A DNA stretch of 64,000 nucleotides from contig JAICJH010000017.1 of NCBI GenBank assembly GCA_025928545.1, positions 1 to 64,000 on the forward strand. Direction: 5' to 3'. The stretch comes from Bryobacteraceae bacterium (GTDB taxonomy: Bacteria > Acidobacteriota > Terriglobia > Bryobacterales > Bryobacteraceae). The notes beneath the pieces were generated by a model, which did no database searches, was not told the DNA's origin, and worked only from the letters and a program-made list of their open reading frames with translations. How positions within the stretch are numbered: position 1 is the first letter of the stretch; each line of letters opens with the position of its first letter. Of the stretch, positions 50,001 through 60,059 are shown in pieces. Both the position numbers and the translations under genes were made by a program.

Positions 50001-51446
50001 TTACAACCGCTCGTAAAGCTCTGAATACGCTTGGGCTGAAGGCGCCCAGGAGAAATCCCTGCGCATCCCCCGCACCATCCGCGCCTCCCATTGGTTATGG
50101 TTTTCCCACGCCTGGCAGGCATCGCGAACCGCCGCCAGCAATGCATCTCCATTGTAATCGGCGAACTTGAATCCGGTGGATTCGTCGATGGTGTCGTCAA
50201 GGCCCCCGGTCGCCCGCACTACGGGGACGGTGCCGTACTTGAGGCTATAGATCTGATTCAGGCCGCAGGGCTCGTACTGGCTTGGCATGAGGAAGATGTC
50301 GCTGCCGGCTTCGATCCGGTGGGCGAGGGGATCGCTGAAGCCCAGTTTCACGGTCACTTTATCCGGAAAATCCGCCTGAAGGCCGGCGAAAAGCGTTTCG
50401 TAGCGAAGCTCACCGTTGCCTAACGCGACCAGGCAGACATCCCGCTCGAAGATCCGCGGCGCAATCTCGCCGATTAAATCGAAGCCTTTTTGGGTGGCGA
50501 ACCGGGAGACGATGCCGAGCAGCGGCTGGTCGATGCTTCGCTCGGGCAGCCCCATTTCATTCAGCAGAGCACGCTTGCACTCGCGCTTTCCTTCGAGGTT
50601 TTCCGGCGAAAAGCGGGCTGGGAGGTGGGCGTCGGTCGCCGGATTCCAGTTGGTGTAGTCCACCCCGTTGAGGATTCCGCTCAGGACGCGGCTGCGCTCC
50701 CGCAGGAGGCCATCGAGCCCGAAGCCGTACTCCTCGGTCTGGATCTCTTCGGCATATTTGCGGCTCACGGTGTTGATGGCATCGGAGAAGACGATGCCGG
50801 CTTTCAGGAAGTTGATTCGGCCCCAGAATTCGAGTTGGGAGGGGTTAAACAGGTAGTCCCCGAGGCCGGTCTCGCTCAGCAGAGGAGCGTCGAACAGGCC
50901 CTGGTAGCCCAGATTATGGATCGTGAGGAGGGTCCTGGCGGCACTGAATTCCGGGTCGCCGGCGAGGGTCTCACGCAGGAAGACCGGCAGCAGACTTGCT
51001 TGCCAGTCATGGCAGTGAAAGACGTCGGCATGGAAGAGATGGCGGGAGATTTCGAGGGCCGCGCGGGCCAGAACGGCGAACCGGATGTGGTTGTCTGGGT
51101 AATCCCCCTCGGCATCGCCGTAGAGTCCGGCGCGGTCTTGCGGTCCGTAGAGAGCGGCATTTTCGACGAAATACAGGGAGACGGAGCCGACACCGGAGGC
51201 GCCCGACATCTCCCAGACGCCGACTTCGACCTGCCGATCGCCGAGAGGCACTGGCATCCGGTCGATGACGCGCGTGGCTGCCGAGTCGGCGGCGTTCATG
51301 TAGCGGGGGACGACGACGGCGACGTGATAACCGAGGTCGGCGAGTGCTTTCGGCAAGGCTCCCAGCACGTCCGCCAGGCCTCCGCTTTTCGCCCAGGGGC
51401 TTACTTCGGAGGACACCATCATGACCCGGCTGCGCAACATACCCAT
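50001..51446 (-). CDS. glgA: Glycogen synthase (ADP-glucose type)
   Basis: A 481-residue GT5 glycosyltransferase with a GT-B fold. The ADP-glucose motif is SPWAKSGGLADVLGALP near the N-terminus; FHCHDWQASLLPVFLR is in the N-domain. The C-domain has GIVSRFATQKGFDL and MPSQYEPCGLNQIYSLKYGTVPVVRATGGL with the conserved Glu and Gly-Leu. It elongates alpha-1,4-glucan. ATG 51446 is 21 bases from the divergent TPR gene start, although a later Met (MMVSSEVSP) would also match the family. Confidence 0.95.
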   Translation of the reverse strand: MGMLRSRVMMVSSEVSPWAKSGGLADVLGALPKALADLGYHVAVVVPRYMNAADSAATRVIDRMPVPLGDRQVEVGVWEMSGASGVGSVSLYFVENAALYGPQDRAGLYGDAEGDYPDNHIRFAVLARAALEISRHLFHADVFHCHDWQASLLPVFLRETLAGDPEFSAARTLLTIHNLGYQGLFDAPLLSETGLGDYLFNPSQLEFWGRINFLKAGIVFSDAINTVSRKYAEEIQTEEYGFGLDGLLRERSRVLSGILNGVDYTNWNPATDAHLPARFSPENLEGKRECKRALLNEMGLPERSIDQPLLGIVSRFATQKGFDLIGEIAPRIFERDVCLVALGNGELRYETLFAGLQADFPDKVTVKLGFSDPLAHRIEAGSDIFLMPSQYEPCGLNQIYSLKYGTVPVVRATGGLDDTIDESTGFKFADYNGDALLAAVRDACQAWENHNQWEARMVRGMRRDFSWAPSAQAYSELYERL

Positions 51447-51467
51447 ATGTAACTTAATGGTAGACTT

Positions 51468-53075
51468 ATGGACATCCAGGGCGGAAGTGTCTTGAAGCGT
51501 ATTTTTCTTCGATGTAACTCGCGCGCAACGGAAACGCCCTTGGCGCTCGGGTGTGCGAAGGTCCGTGTCCCGCGCCTGGAGCGGATCGCTTTCGTCTGCC
51601 TTCTTGCCGCATTGTCACTGGCTGGCCCAGCACGCCTCAGCGCTGAATCTCTCCAGCTGGAATCGAACAAGACCCTCTTTTTCGTGACGGCCGCGATGAA
51701 TGCCGCCGGTTACGACGAAGGCATCAACCTGCCGGACAATAATCCGATCCGGAAGCAGGTTCGGGATTATCTGGCTTCGCGGAAAATTGCCGTTCTGCCC
51801 GAGCTGAAGACTTATTACCGCCGACACATGCAGAAGACCGGCACGCAGGACTTGTCACAGTACATATCCTGGACGTTCTCAGTGACAGGTGCGCCGGACT
51901 TCGCGTGGAAAGGCCGCGACGTGGATGTTCCGGCGGATGCCCTTGGCCTGGAAGGCTTTCAGCCCCTGATGATCGATTTCTATCGCCAGGCGGGTCTCGA
52001 AGACCTCTGGAAGCAGGTTCAGCCGGCGTATGACGCCGAAATCGCGCGGTACCATACGCCCGTTCTGAACATGACCAACGGGGTTGACGGCTATCTGAGG
52101 ACATCGTCAGCCGATTTCCCGAACAGGCGCTTTCATGCGATCGTGGAACTTCTCACCGCTCCGCAGTCGGTGCAGGCATTTCACTACGGCGACGATACGT
52201 TTGTGGTGATTTCTCCGGCCGAAAAACCCCTGCTTTACGATATTCGCCACGCGTACATTCTTTCGCTTGTGGATCCGGTGATGTTGACGTACCGGGTGGA
52301 TCTGCATCAGAAAGAATCGATCACGGATCTTGTGCAGAACACGCCGCTTCCGGACGCGTACAAAAGCGATTTTGTGCTGCTCGCCAGCCAATGCCTGGTC
52401 AAAGCCGTGGAAGCCCGCCTCGATAAGAATACCGACGCGATTGGCCGCGCAACCCGGCAGGGCTACGTTCTGACGCCGTTTTTCGCGGAACAGCTGCACG
52501 GTTTCGAGGGCATGCAGGAGAGCCTGCGATCGTTCGCGGAAGTGATGATTAACGCGATCGACCTCAACGCGGAGAGCCAGCGTATTTCGACGGTCAAGTT
52601 CGATAACGCGCAGTTACAGCGGAAGCCCACGACGGTAGTGGTGGCTGGTCCGGAACTCTCCGCATCCGGTAAGACGCTGGAGAAGGCCGAGGCGCTCTAC
52701 AACGATCACGCGGTGGCGCCGAACAATATCGAAGAGGCCAAAACGCTGTTTGGCAAGGCCCTGGAGCAGAAGGGCGAGCCCGCAGAGCATGCGCAGGCCT
52801 GGTACGGCCTGGCGCGGATAGCGCTGCTTCAGAAGAGAGGCGAGGTCGCCGTTCAGGCGTTTGAAAAGACGCTTGAGTCGTCCCCCGACGATTTTACGCG
52901 CGGATGGGCGAACGTTTATCTCGGCAGGCTTTATCGCAGCCAACGCGATTACGCCGTGGCCGCGAAGTACTACGAGGCCGCACTGGCCGTGAGCGGCGCA
53001 TCAGACAAGACGAAAGAAGCCGCTCGTAAAGAATTACAGGAAATCCCCAAAGATCAGGAGAAACAAACACCATGA
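51468..53075 (+). CDS. Exported TPR-containing protein, hypothetical
   Basis: A 535-residue protein with a hydrophobic stretch (about 45-60, FVCLLAALSLAGPA) that is probably a signal sequence. The start is uncertain: the N-terminal extension before it is unusually long and a TTG near 51540 would give a normal signal peptide. Residues about 60-390 form an unrecognised helical domain (YITPEL-like segments and LTYRVDLHQKESI). The C-terminal part (about 410-525) has TPR repeats, for example AEHAQAWYGLARIALLQKRG and GWANVYLGRLYRSQRDYA. It overlaps the next gene by 4 bases. Confidence 0.75.
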   Translation: MDIQGGSVLKRIFLRCNSRATETPLALGCAKVRVPRLERIAFVCLLAALSLAGPARLSAESLQLESNKTLFFVTAAMNAAGYDEGINLPDNNPIRKQVRDYLASRKIAVLPELKTYYRRHMQKTGTQDLSQYISWTFSVTGAPDFAWKGRDVDVPADALGLEGFQPLMIDFYRQAGLEDLWKQVQPAYDAEIARYHTPVLNMTNGVDGYLRTSSADFPNRRFHAIVELLTAPQSVQAFHYGDDTFVVISPAEKPLLYDIRHAYILSLVDPVMLTYRVDLHQKESITDLVQNTPLPDAYKSDFVLLASQCLVKAVEARLDKNTDAIGRATRQGYVLTPFFAEQLHGFEGMQESLRSFAEVMINAIDLNAESQRISTVKFDNAQLQRKPTTVVVAGPELSASGKTLEKAEALYNDHAVAPNNIEEAKTLFGKALEQKGEPAEHAQAWYGLARIALLQKRGEVAVQAFEKTLESSPDDFTRGWANVYLGRLYRSQRDYAVAAKYYEAALAVSGASDKTKEAARKELQEIPKDQEKQTP

Positions 53076-53881
53076 GGCGCACCGCCATTTTAGCCACTGG
53101 ACTTCTAGCCGCTTTGCAGGCCTTTAGTCAGACACCACCAGCCGCCGCTCCGGCCGCACCAGCCGCGGGAGCCGCCGCACCGGCCGCACCAGCCGGACCG
53201 CACCCCAAGAGCCCCGAGGAGAATGCCTCCCTCGTGAACCTTTTCAAGGCAACGGATCCCGATGCGCAGATCAAGGCGGCGGAGGATTTCCTGGAAAAGT
53301 ACCCGGACACCGACTACAAGCCCCAGGTGTTGTTGGCGCTGGCCCAGTCTTACCACCAGAAAAAAGATGAGCCGAAGGCCATTGTGGCCGGCGAAAAGGC
53401 TCTGGCGGCGGACCCGAAGAGCTACGAAACGCAACTGCTGCTGTCCGAGATTTATTCGCGCAATACTCGTGCAACCGATCTCGACATGGACGATCGCCTG
53501 GCACGCTCGGATAAGTACGCAAAAGATGCACTCGCCGAACTCGAAACAGCCCAAAAGCCGAAGCCGGAAATCGCCGACAACGACTGGGTTCAGTTGAAGC
53601 AGGGTGAATCGCAGCGTGCCTACGTATCGCTCGGGTTGTCGGCGCTGCTGCGGAAGAAGCTGGACGAAGCGAAAACGAATTTCGACAAGGCGATGACACT
53701 TTACCCGGATCCTCTCGACATGCTGTACATCGAGCGCGCCTACACCACAGCCAAGCGCTATGACGATGCGTTGATGTGGATCGATAAAGCGGCAGCTTCG
53801 CCGAACGCGAACGACCAGGTGAAGAATATTGCCAATAACGACAAAACCCGGGTCCAGGCGCTGAAGAAGCAAGCCAACTGA
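53072..53881 (+). CDS. Exported TPR protein with Ala/Pro-rich N-terminus
   Basis: A 269-residue protein with a signal peptide (TAILATGLLAALQAFSQ) and a low-complexity stretch of Ala and Pro (about 25-50). TPR-like helical pairs follow: VLLALAQSYHQKKDEPKAIV, QRAYVSLGLSALLRKKLDEA, IERAYTTAKRYDDALMWID. It probably acts as a periplasmic scaffold, coupled by ATGA to the TPR gene before it. No enzyme motif. The stop is 39 bases before the rnc region. Confidence 0.8.
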   Translation: MRRTAILATGLLAALQAFSQTPPAAAPAAPAAGAAAPAAPAGPHPKSPEENASLVNLFKATDPDAQIKAAEDFLEKYPDTDYKPQVLLALAQSYHQKKDEPKAIVAGEKALAADPKSYETQLLLSEIYSRNTRATDLDMDDRLARSDKYAKDALAELETAQKPKPEIADNDWVQLKQGESQRAYVSLGLSALLRKKLDEAKTNFDKAMTLYPDPLDMLYIERAYTTAKRYDDALMWIDKAAASPNANDQVKNIANNDKTRVQALKKQAN

Positions 53882-53952
53882 TTATTGAAGACGCAGGGGC
53901 CGCGGCCACGAAGCGCGCGGTGTTGGTGGAAACCGGCGGTCCCGGCAACAAG

Positions 53953-54702
53953 ATGACGCCGAATCTGGACGAACTGGAACAGTCGCTCGGCTACACATTC
54001 CGGGACCGCGCCCTTCTTGACCGCGCATTAACGCATAGTTCCAGCGCCAACGAACTGCTGGCGGCCGGCGAGCCTCCGCCGGCGCCGGACAGCGGGCGCG
54101 CCGACAATGAGCGCCTGGAATTTCTGGGCGACTCCATTCTTGGCTGGCTGGTCAGCGAGTGGCTGTTCACCCGCTTTCCGAATTTCACCGAAGGCCAGCT
54201 TTCTCTGCTGAAAAACCATCTGGTGAGCGCATCGCATTTGCTGGCTGCGGCGCATCGGCTGGATCTGGGCCGGCATCTTCATCTGGGCCGCGGCGAAGAG
54301 ACTGCCGGGGGGCGCGGCAAGCAACGGCTTCTAGTCAATGCGTTTGAGGCGGTGCTGGCTGCGGTCTATCTGGATGGCGGTGTGGACGCGGCGCGAGCCG
54401 TGATTGTCAGCCAGACCATACCTTCCGAAGATGAGCTTTCGAGCCTGGCGGGAGCTGGTCCGCCGCGCGATTTCCGGGCTGAACTGGATCGATTGGCCCG
54501 CGACAGGGCTTTGCCGCTGCCGGAATATCGTCTGGTGGGGGAAAACGGACCGGGCCACGCGCGGACGTTTATCGTCGAGGTTCGGCTGGGCCGGGATTTG
54601 ACGGCAACAGCGGGGGGACCTTCGAAGAAATCGGCATCGCACAATGCGGCGCGGCAGATCTGCGAGCAGTTGCGGGCGGGCAGAGCGTCTACGGGCGTTT
54701 AG
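53953..54702 (+). CDS. rnc: Ribonuclease III
   Basis: RNase III processes rRNA and other double-stranded RNA. I chose ATG 53953 (MTPNLDELEQSLGYTFRDRALLD), giving 249 residues; a GTG at 53920 would add 11 residues. The catalytic signature is NERLEFLGDSILGW with acidic residues, LLVNAFEAVLAAVYLDGG carries the second pair, and residues about 168-248 form the dsRNA-binding domain (RDFRAELDRLAR, ending in SASHNAARQICEQL). It is followed by a strong two-way terminator. Confidence 0.93.
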   Translation: MTPNLDELEQSLGYTFRDRALLDRALTHSSSANELLAAGEPPPAPDSGRADNERLEFLGDSILGWLVSEWLFTRFPNFTEGQLSLLKNHLVSASHLLAAAHRLDLGRHLHLGRGEETAGGRGKQRLLVNAFEAVLAAVYLDGGVDAARAVIVSQTIPSEDELSSLAGAGPPRDFRAELDRLARDRALPLPEYRLVGENGPGHARTFIVEVRLGRDLTATAGGPSKKSASHNAARQICEQLRAGRASTGV

Positions 54703-54720
54703 GCGGAGATCGCGGATCGA

Positions 54721-54762
54721 AAAAAAAGGGGCCGGCGCGCCAAAGCGTGCCGGCCCCTTTTT
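54721..54762. terminator. Bidirectional intrinsic terminator between rnc and TonB receptor
   Basis: A 12-bp stem (GGGGCCGGCGCG with CGTGCCGGCCCC, one G-T) has loop CCAAAG. A run of seven A lies on the left and TTTTT on the right. It serves the convergent rnc and receptor genes. Confidence 0.92.
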
Positions 54763-54775
54763 CAATTCGACCTGC

Positions 54776-57700
54776 TTAGAACGAGAAGCGTGCGGACAGC
54801 TGTAACTGCCGTGCTCCATAGAGACTGTTGTTCGATGAGGTCGGCGCCATAAACGCCGCGTTGCGGGTTAACGTAGTTCCGCTCAGGTTGTATTCGGTGC
54901 TGTTGACTGAGAAGAAGTTCGTGAAGTTGAAAAGGTTGAAAGCCTCGCCTCGCAGCGCCAGCTTGTACTTTTCTTTGAATACGAAGTCACGCGCGACTCG
55001 GAAATCGACATATCCCAGACCGGGGCCCGTAAAGTTATTGCGGGGTTCGCCGGGGAAGCGGGACGATGAAAGCGCCGTACCCGAGTTATTCACGACAGCG
55101 CCCGTCAGGCCACCGGCAGGACCGCCCGACGCGGAACCGTTGACAGTGCCCGTGAGACCCTGACCAGCGGATACCGTCACGATTGAAGAGAAGTTGAAGC
55201 CATCCACAAGGAACCGCACCGTTTTATTGGCGATCTTGTGGGTGAATTGGGGCGCCCAGACCGTGTTCGCGACAAAGCGGTGACGCTGGTCGAGATCCGA
55301 ACGGCCATATTCGAGCTTGCGGTGGTAAGGATCGATCGGCGAATCGGTGCCATTAAAAGTACCGAACTGGCCGGGAACCTGGCCACCATCGGTTGCTTTA
55401 GCGAGCGTGTAGTTAGCGGTAAATGCCAGGCCATGCGAGACGGGTTTGTTGAAGGTGATAACCAGGCTGTTGTACCACGAATTTACATCGCTGAAGCCGG
55501 TCAGAACCGGACCGGTCGCATCGATGCGGCTGGTGTAAAACGGCACCGTCAGGCTGCTGGAAGCGCCGGCTGCATCGACCACGGTGAAGGTCTTGGTGGT
55601 GGTGGCAGGTGCGATATTTGTATCGACGAAGATCGGCAACCGCATTCCGCGGCTGAATACATAGGAGGCCGAGAGGCTGGTGCCCATCGGGAGTTGATGT
55701 TCGACCGCGAATTCGCCTTCATGCACCAGCGGGTTTACCCAATCGGGCGTCTGACCACGGCTCGTCTGCGTAGCCGTTGGCGGTGTAAACGGAACCACCT
55801 TCGGCGTTACCGCACCGGCGAACGGGGCGGTTGGAGTGCCACCCGGAGGCGTGAAGATGAGATTCGGGAACGTCAGCGTCGGGCAGGTGGTGGGATTGCA
55901 GTTGAACGTCTGCTGAATAACACCGTTTTCGACGCGGGTTGCATAGTACGTGCTGTTCGATGTCTTGCCGTAGAAAATTCCATATCCGGCGCGGACGACT
56001 GTTCCTTTCATTCCGGTCCAGGCCAGGCCGATGCGCGGAGCGAGATTGTTCTTATCGATATTGATGGTTGACGTGTATAACGTCGTCAGGGGCGTGGAGG
56101 TGTTGGGCTTCGGCGGCGCGGGGATTAACTGGATGTCATAACGAACGCCCAGGTTGACCGTCAGGTTCGGCCGGGCCTTCCATGTGTCTTCCACGAAACC
56201 ATCGAAATCCTTATCGTAGAAATCGTCCTTGCCGACTCCGGTGACGGGATCGGTTACCTGGACGAAGGTCAGGAAGTGCCGTCCTGTCAGGCCATCGCCC
56301 AGGTTGGTCCCGGTAACGTCGGCCACCCAATTCGTGAAGGCTGATGTTCCCGAGTAGTTATAAACGCCGCCTCCCTGAAAGAGATTGATCAGCAGTTCAT
56401 GAATTATGTTTGCATCGAATCCGGCTTTGATTGTGTGCTGGCCTTTAGACAGGGAGAGCGTGTCCGAGAACTGGAGGCGGTGCTCATCCGGGAACGCCGG
56501 GCGAGGCAACGCGTTCGGCAAGCCGTAGCCTGTGACGTTTTGAACCGAAACACTGGGGCCGGTGGAATTCGCTTTGATGATTTCGAGATCGCGTGACCAC
56601 TGGAAACGGAAACTGTTCACCATCGTGCTGCTGAGAGTGGAGTTCCAGTTGGCAACGAAAAACCGCTCGTGGGTGATTGCGAAGCCGTTTGTGGTGATGG
56701 AACTGTTGTTGACCGTAATGCCGGTGCTGTACGAATTAGGTCCGCGGAAGTTGTCCAGATTAAAGGACGCATTGACCCGGTTTTTCGCGTTTACCTGGTA
56801 ATCGAGCTTGCCGAAACCGACATCCTGATTCTGGAATCTCGGGTAGGAGCCTACCAGGCCCGCAGCGTAGGCGTTCGCCGACGCGCATGTGGCGGCGCTG
56901 ATCGCCGCGTTCGTGCAGGCCACGGGGAAGGTGGCACTGCTCGTATAGGTAATTGGAAAAACCTTGCGCGATCCATCGTAGGTCAGGAAGAAGAACAGCT
57001 TGTCCTTGATCAAACGGCCGCCGGCGCTGCCGCCGAACTGATTCTGCTGATGCACGGGCTGTGTATAGATGCCCTTCGACTTCTGGAACGGATCGATAGC
57101 GTTCCACGCCGGGTTGCGGACATATTCAAAAAGATCTCCGTGGAATAAATTGGTGCCGGACTTGGTAACCGCGTTTACTACGCCGCCAGCCGCCTGGCCG
57201 AGTTCAGCGCTGTAGTTGCTGGAGCTGACCTGATATTCCTGAATGGAATCCATGCTGTAAACGTAGGGCAATGTCGTGCGGCCCTTGGCTTCGGAGAAGA
57301 ACGCCTGGTTGTTGTTGGCGCCATCGACCGAGTTTGAATTGTAGAGGCCCGAGATGCCGCGATAAGAAATCAGTCCCGTACCGCCATCGGTGGTTACATT
57401 GGGGGTGAGCAGCACGAACGCGTCCCAGCGCCGTCCGGCAATTGGCAGATTTTCTACCTGAACCTGACTCACCATCTGCGAGACTTCTGTTTTTTCGGTA
57501 TCGACAATCGGATTCTCAGCGTTCACGGTGATCGTGTTGGAGCTGGTTTGAACAGTCATCTTGAAATCGATCGTGAGTACGCGACCCACCTGAAGAACCA
57601 GGTCCTTGCGTTCCATCTTGCCGAATCCGGCCTTCGACGCAGTGATCGTGTAATTTCCCGGCTGCATGAAGGTGGCCACGTAAATTCCGGCGTCGTTCGT

Positions 57701-57901
57701 GTTGGTGGAGCGGTCAATGCCTGTCTCGGTGTTGGAGATGACAACGCTTGCGCCCGGCACAACCGCGCCGGACGGATCAGTCAGGGTGCCGGTAATAGTG
57801 CCGGAGCCGCCTTGTGCGAACAACCCTGAAGCAATGCAGACCAGGAGGGCAACGGTAGAAGCGCACCTGGTCAGAAATGGTTTGAAAGGTAAAGATCCCA
57901 T
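54776..57901 (-). CDS. TonB-dependent receptor, Oar-like, with carboxypeptidase-regulatory N-domain
   Basis: A very large outer-membrane protein (1041 residues from ATG 57901; an ATG four codons earlier is also possible). After a signal peptide (LLVCIASGLFAQ) comes a carboxypeptidase-regulatory-like Ig domain (GTITGTLTDPSGAVVPGASV, then ETGIDRSTNTNDAGIY), a plug with VENLPIAGRRWD, and a barrel ending in LQLSARFSF. This architecture is typical of acidobacterial receptors thought to import glycans or peptides. The N-terminal TonB box is not obvious. No inner partner gene is nearby. Confidence 0.9.
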   Translation of the reverse strand: MGSLPFKPFLTRCASTVALLVCIASGLFAQGGSGTITGTLTDPSGAVVPGASVVISNTETGIDRSTNTNDAGIYVATFMQPGNYTITASKAGFGKMERKDLVLQVGRVLTIDFKMTVQTSSNTITVNAENPIVDTEKTEVSQMVSQVQVENLPIAGRRWDAFVLLTPNVTTDGGTGLISYRGISGLYNSNSVDGANNNQAFFSEAKGRTTLPYVYSMDSIQEYQVSSSNYSAELGQAAGGVVNAVTKSGTNLFHGDLFEYVRNPAWNAIDPFQKSKGIYTQPVHQQNQFGGSAGGRLIKDKLFFFLTYDGSRKVFPITYTSSATFPVACTNAAISAATCASANAYAAGLVGSYPRFQNQDVGFGKLDYQVNAKNRVNASFNLDNFRGPNSYSTGITVNNSSITTNGFAITHERFFVANWNSTLSSTMVNSFRFQWSRDLEIIKANSTGPSVSVQNVTGYGLPNALPRPAFPDEHRLQFSDTLSLSKGQHTIKAGFDANIIHELLINLFQGGGVYNYSGTSAFTNWVADVTGTNLGDGLTGRHFLTFVQVTDPVTGVGKDDFYDKDFDGFVEDTWKARPNLTVNLGVRYDIQLIPAPPKPNTSTPLTTLYTSTINIDKNNLAPRIGLAWTGMKGTVVRAGYGIFYGKTSNSTYYATRVENGVIQQTFNCNPTTCPTLTFPNLIFTPPGGTPTAPFAGAVTPKVVPFTPPTATQTSRGQTPDWVNPLVHEGEFAVEHQLPMGTSLSASYVFSRGMRLPIFVDTNIAPATTTKTFTVVDAAGASSSLTVPFYTSRIDATGPVLTGFSDVNSWYNSLVITFNKPVSHGLAFTANYTLAKATDGGQVPGQFGTFNGTDSPIDPYHRKLEYGRSDLDQRHRFVANTVWAPQFTHKIANKTVRFLVDGFNFSSIVTVSAGQGLTGTVNGSASGGPAGGLTGAVVNNSGTALSSSRFPGEPRNNFTGPGLGYVDFRVARDFVFKEKYKLALRGEAFNLFNFTNFFSVNSTEYNLSGTTLTRNAAFMAPTSSNNSLYGARQLQLSARFSF

Positions 57902-58055
57902 GTCCTTAATCATACCGGGCGAACCATTGCAAGGGTAAGAAGATTAAGAAACGTTTCGATTATTTTAACGGCTACAACGGTAGTGGCTATAAAATAACCT
58001 GATTACCGCCATAGCATATTTGAATGAGACTCCGGGACGGTAGAAAGCCTTGCGT

Positions 58056-59255
58056 CTAGGCCAGTTCAGCCTGCTTCGTCTCAGGCAGGCTGAACACCAG
58101 CACAGCTCCCAGCGCAAAGAAAGCCGAATTCAGGCCGAGCGACGTCCCGATCCCATAATGGTCGGCGAAATAGCCCACTGTCCATGGCGCCAGCGCGCTG
58201 CAACCCCGGCCAATGTTGTACACGAAGCCCAAACCGGCTCCGCGAACGCGGGTGGGATACAGCTCGGACAGCATCGCGCCGAACATACTGAAGAATCCCG
58301 TGCCGAAAAAACCGATCAGCGGGCCCAGCATCAGCAGCGTGTGTTCATCCCTTGTAGCCCCGTAAACAGGCGTCAGGATCGCCGCGGCGAGCACGTACGA
58401 AACAAACGCGGGCCTGCGTCCGATCTTGTCCGCCAGCCATCCGAACGCAACGTATCCCGCGAACGCGCCCAATTGCATGGGGACCACAAAGCCGCTGGTG
58501 CGAACGATGGTAAGTCCCGCGCCTCCCCCGGAAGCCGGGCTCGACAGAAATCCTGGTATCCATGTGAACAGGCCCCAGTAGGCAAAAAGAACACAGCTCG
58601 CCAGTATCGATGCGAAGATCGTACGCCGACGCAACGCGCCCTGGAACAACTCGCCGACGCTGCTCCCCTTCACTTCGCCGCGTTGCCAGACCTCGGGTTC
58701 AGGGACATATTGCCGGATCACGAGGACCAGCAACGCGGGAAGCAACCCGGCCAGGAAGAGCGCACGCCAACCGAATCGCGGCAGAATCAGAGCGGTCATT
58801 CCAGCGGCCAGCATGTAGCCCAGCGCCCACCCCGACTGCATGATGCCGACAGCCTTCGCACGATGTTCAGCCGGCCACGTCTCGGCAACCAGTACGGCGC
58901 CAGTCGACCACTCCGCTCCCAGGCCAATCCCGATCAAGGCGCGCCAGAACAGCAGTGAACCCAGGTTCCAGCTCAAAGCCGTCCCGGCCGACGCAACGCT
59001 GAAAATGAGAATCGACCAGATCAGCGCCTGCGCCCGGCCGATGCGGTCCGACAGCACGCCAAACACGATGCCGCCGCCTGCGGAAAATAAGAGGGTGAAC
59101 GAACTGACCAGGCCAGCCTGCGCGGCACTGAGATGAAATTCCGAACGCAGGACGTTAACCGTGAAGACAAACAACAGGACGTCCATCGCGTCCAGCATGT
59201 AGCCGGCCTGTGCCGCAAACAAAGTGATCCATTGCCGGCGTGTAATGGATCGCAT
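58056..59255 (-). CDS. MFS transporter, sugar/aromatic acid type
   Basis: A 399-residue transporter with 12 predicted TM helices. Motif A between TM2 and TM3 is FGVLSDRIGRAQAL, and its repeat between TM8 and TM9 is FGWLADKIGRRPAF. GLGAEWSTGAVLVAETWPAEHRAKAVG resembles the R-x-x-G...GE-WG...E motif of the aromatic acid:H+ symporter branch. The substrate cannot be fixed. It stands between two genes on the same strand with 142 bases of AT-rich spacer to the receptor start. Confidence 0.88.
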   Translation of the reverse strand: MRSITRRQWITLFAAQAGYMLDAMDVLLFVFTVNVLRSEFHLSAAQAGLVSSFTLLFSAGGGIVFGVLSDRIGRAQALIWSILIFSVASAGTALSWNLGSLLFWRALIGIGLGAEWSTGAVLVAETWPAEHRAKAVGIMQSGWALGYMLAAGMTALILPRFGWRALFLAGLLPALLVLVIRQYVPEPEVWQRGEVKGSSVGELFQGALRRRTIFASILASCVLFAYWGLFTWIPGFLSSPASGGGAGLTIVRTSGFVVPMQLGAFAGYVAFGWLADKIGRRPAFVSYVLAAAILTPVYGATRDEHTLLMLGPLIGFFGTGFFSMFGAMLSELYPTRVRGAGLGFVYNIGRGCSALAPWTVGYFADHYGIGTSLGLNSAFFALGAVLVFSLPETKQAELA

Positions 59256-59274
59256 GGCTCAGATTATTGTAGCG

Positions 59275-60030
59275 TCAGTTCTGATCGAATGTAATCTTCG
59301 AATTCGCTTCGTATCGCCGATAATCGCCGAACTGAATTTCCGCTTTCGTCAGGGTCTTGCCGAAGTGCCCGATTTCGACAGCTTCGCGCGGCAGCAGAAA
59401 TTCTTTCGACGCCACGCTGGCAACGCCGTAGCGAACATCGAGTTGCATGCCGAGCGCGACTTTCGAACCGCGGCGTATCACTGACGCCGGCTCTGTTTCG
59501 ATCTGGATGCGCGTGACCATGCCGGATGAGCAGTCCGCCGTGACGAAGCCGTGATGAGCCATTCTGACGTAATCGGCGTCCGCCCGCATCACGTAAGTGC
59601 TCGTTGGCTCCGGGACGCGATAGCGAAACACACAGTCGTGATCCCAGTTAAATTCGGCGGCCGCCTTCGGATCGAAGATCCACCGCAACGCGGTGCCAAA
59701 TTCTCCCCCCGGCCGGAAGTAGCCCTTCCTGATCCGCTTTTCGAGATCCGTCGTTTGGCCGTTCACTTTCAGCAGCCGGTAGTGCTCGCCATGAGCGATG
59801 TAGCCGAGCTCAAGTTCCTGCGTCTCAAGCAGCTTCCAATGGGTGTTTGCGCCAGCCTGGCCGACGCTGCGCGTCATGACTTCCGTGCAAAGAAAGTCCT
59901 CCAGCCGATCGCTGTATTTCAGCGCCGCCTCACGCATTCGCGCGATCATGGCCGTCTGGTCGGAGGCCGCTGGTCCAACGACCTGGCTATAGCCGCACAG
60001 AGCGAACGCAGCCAGGCAAATCCATCGCAT
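59275..60030 (-). CDS. Exported hypothetical protein
   Basis: A 251-residue protein with a signal peptide (MRWICLAAFALCGYSQV). The mature part begins with a helix (MIARMREAALKYSDRLEDFLCTEVMTRS, single Cys), continues with a beta-rich region that alternates charged and hydrophobic residues, and ends with FGKTLTKAEIQFGDYRRYE. The layout (helix with FLCTE, then a lipocalin-like sheet) is common among acidobacterial proteins of unknown function. No catalytic motif is seen. It starts 29 bases after proS. Confidence 0.7.
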   Translation of the reverse strand: MRWICLAAFALCGYSQVVGPAASDQTAMIARMREAALKYSDRLEDFLCTEVMTRSVGQAGANTHWKLLETQELELGYIAHGEHYRLLKVNGQTTDLEKRIRKGYFRPGGEFGTALRWIFDPKAAAEFNWDHDCVFRYRVPEPTSTYVMRADADYVRMAHHGFVTADCSSGMVTRIQIETEPASVIRRGSKVALGMQLDVRYGVASVASKEFLLPREAVEIGHFGKTLTKAEIQFGDYRRYEANSKITFDQN

Positions 60031-60059
60031 TTTTGGATCTTACCGCAAATCGCGGCGAA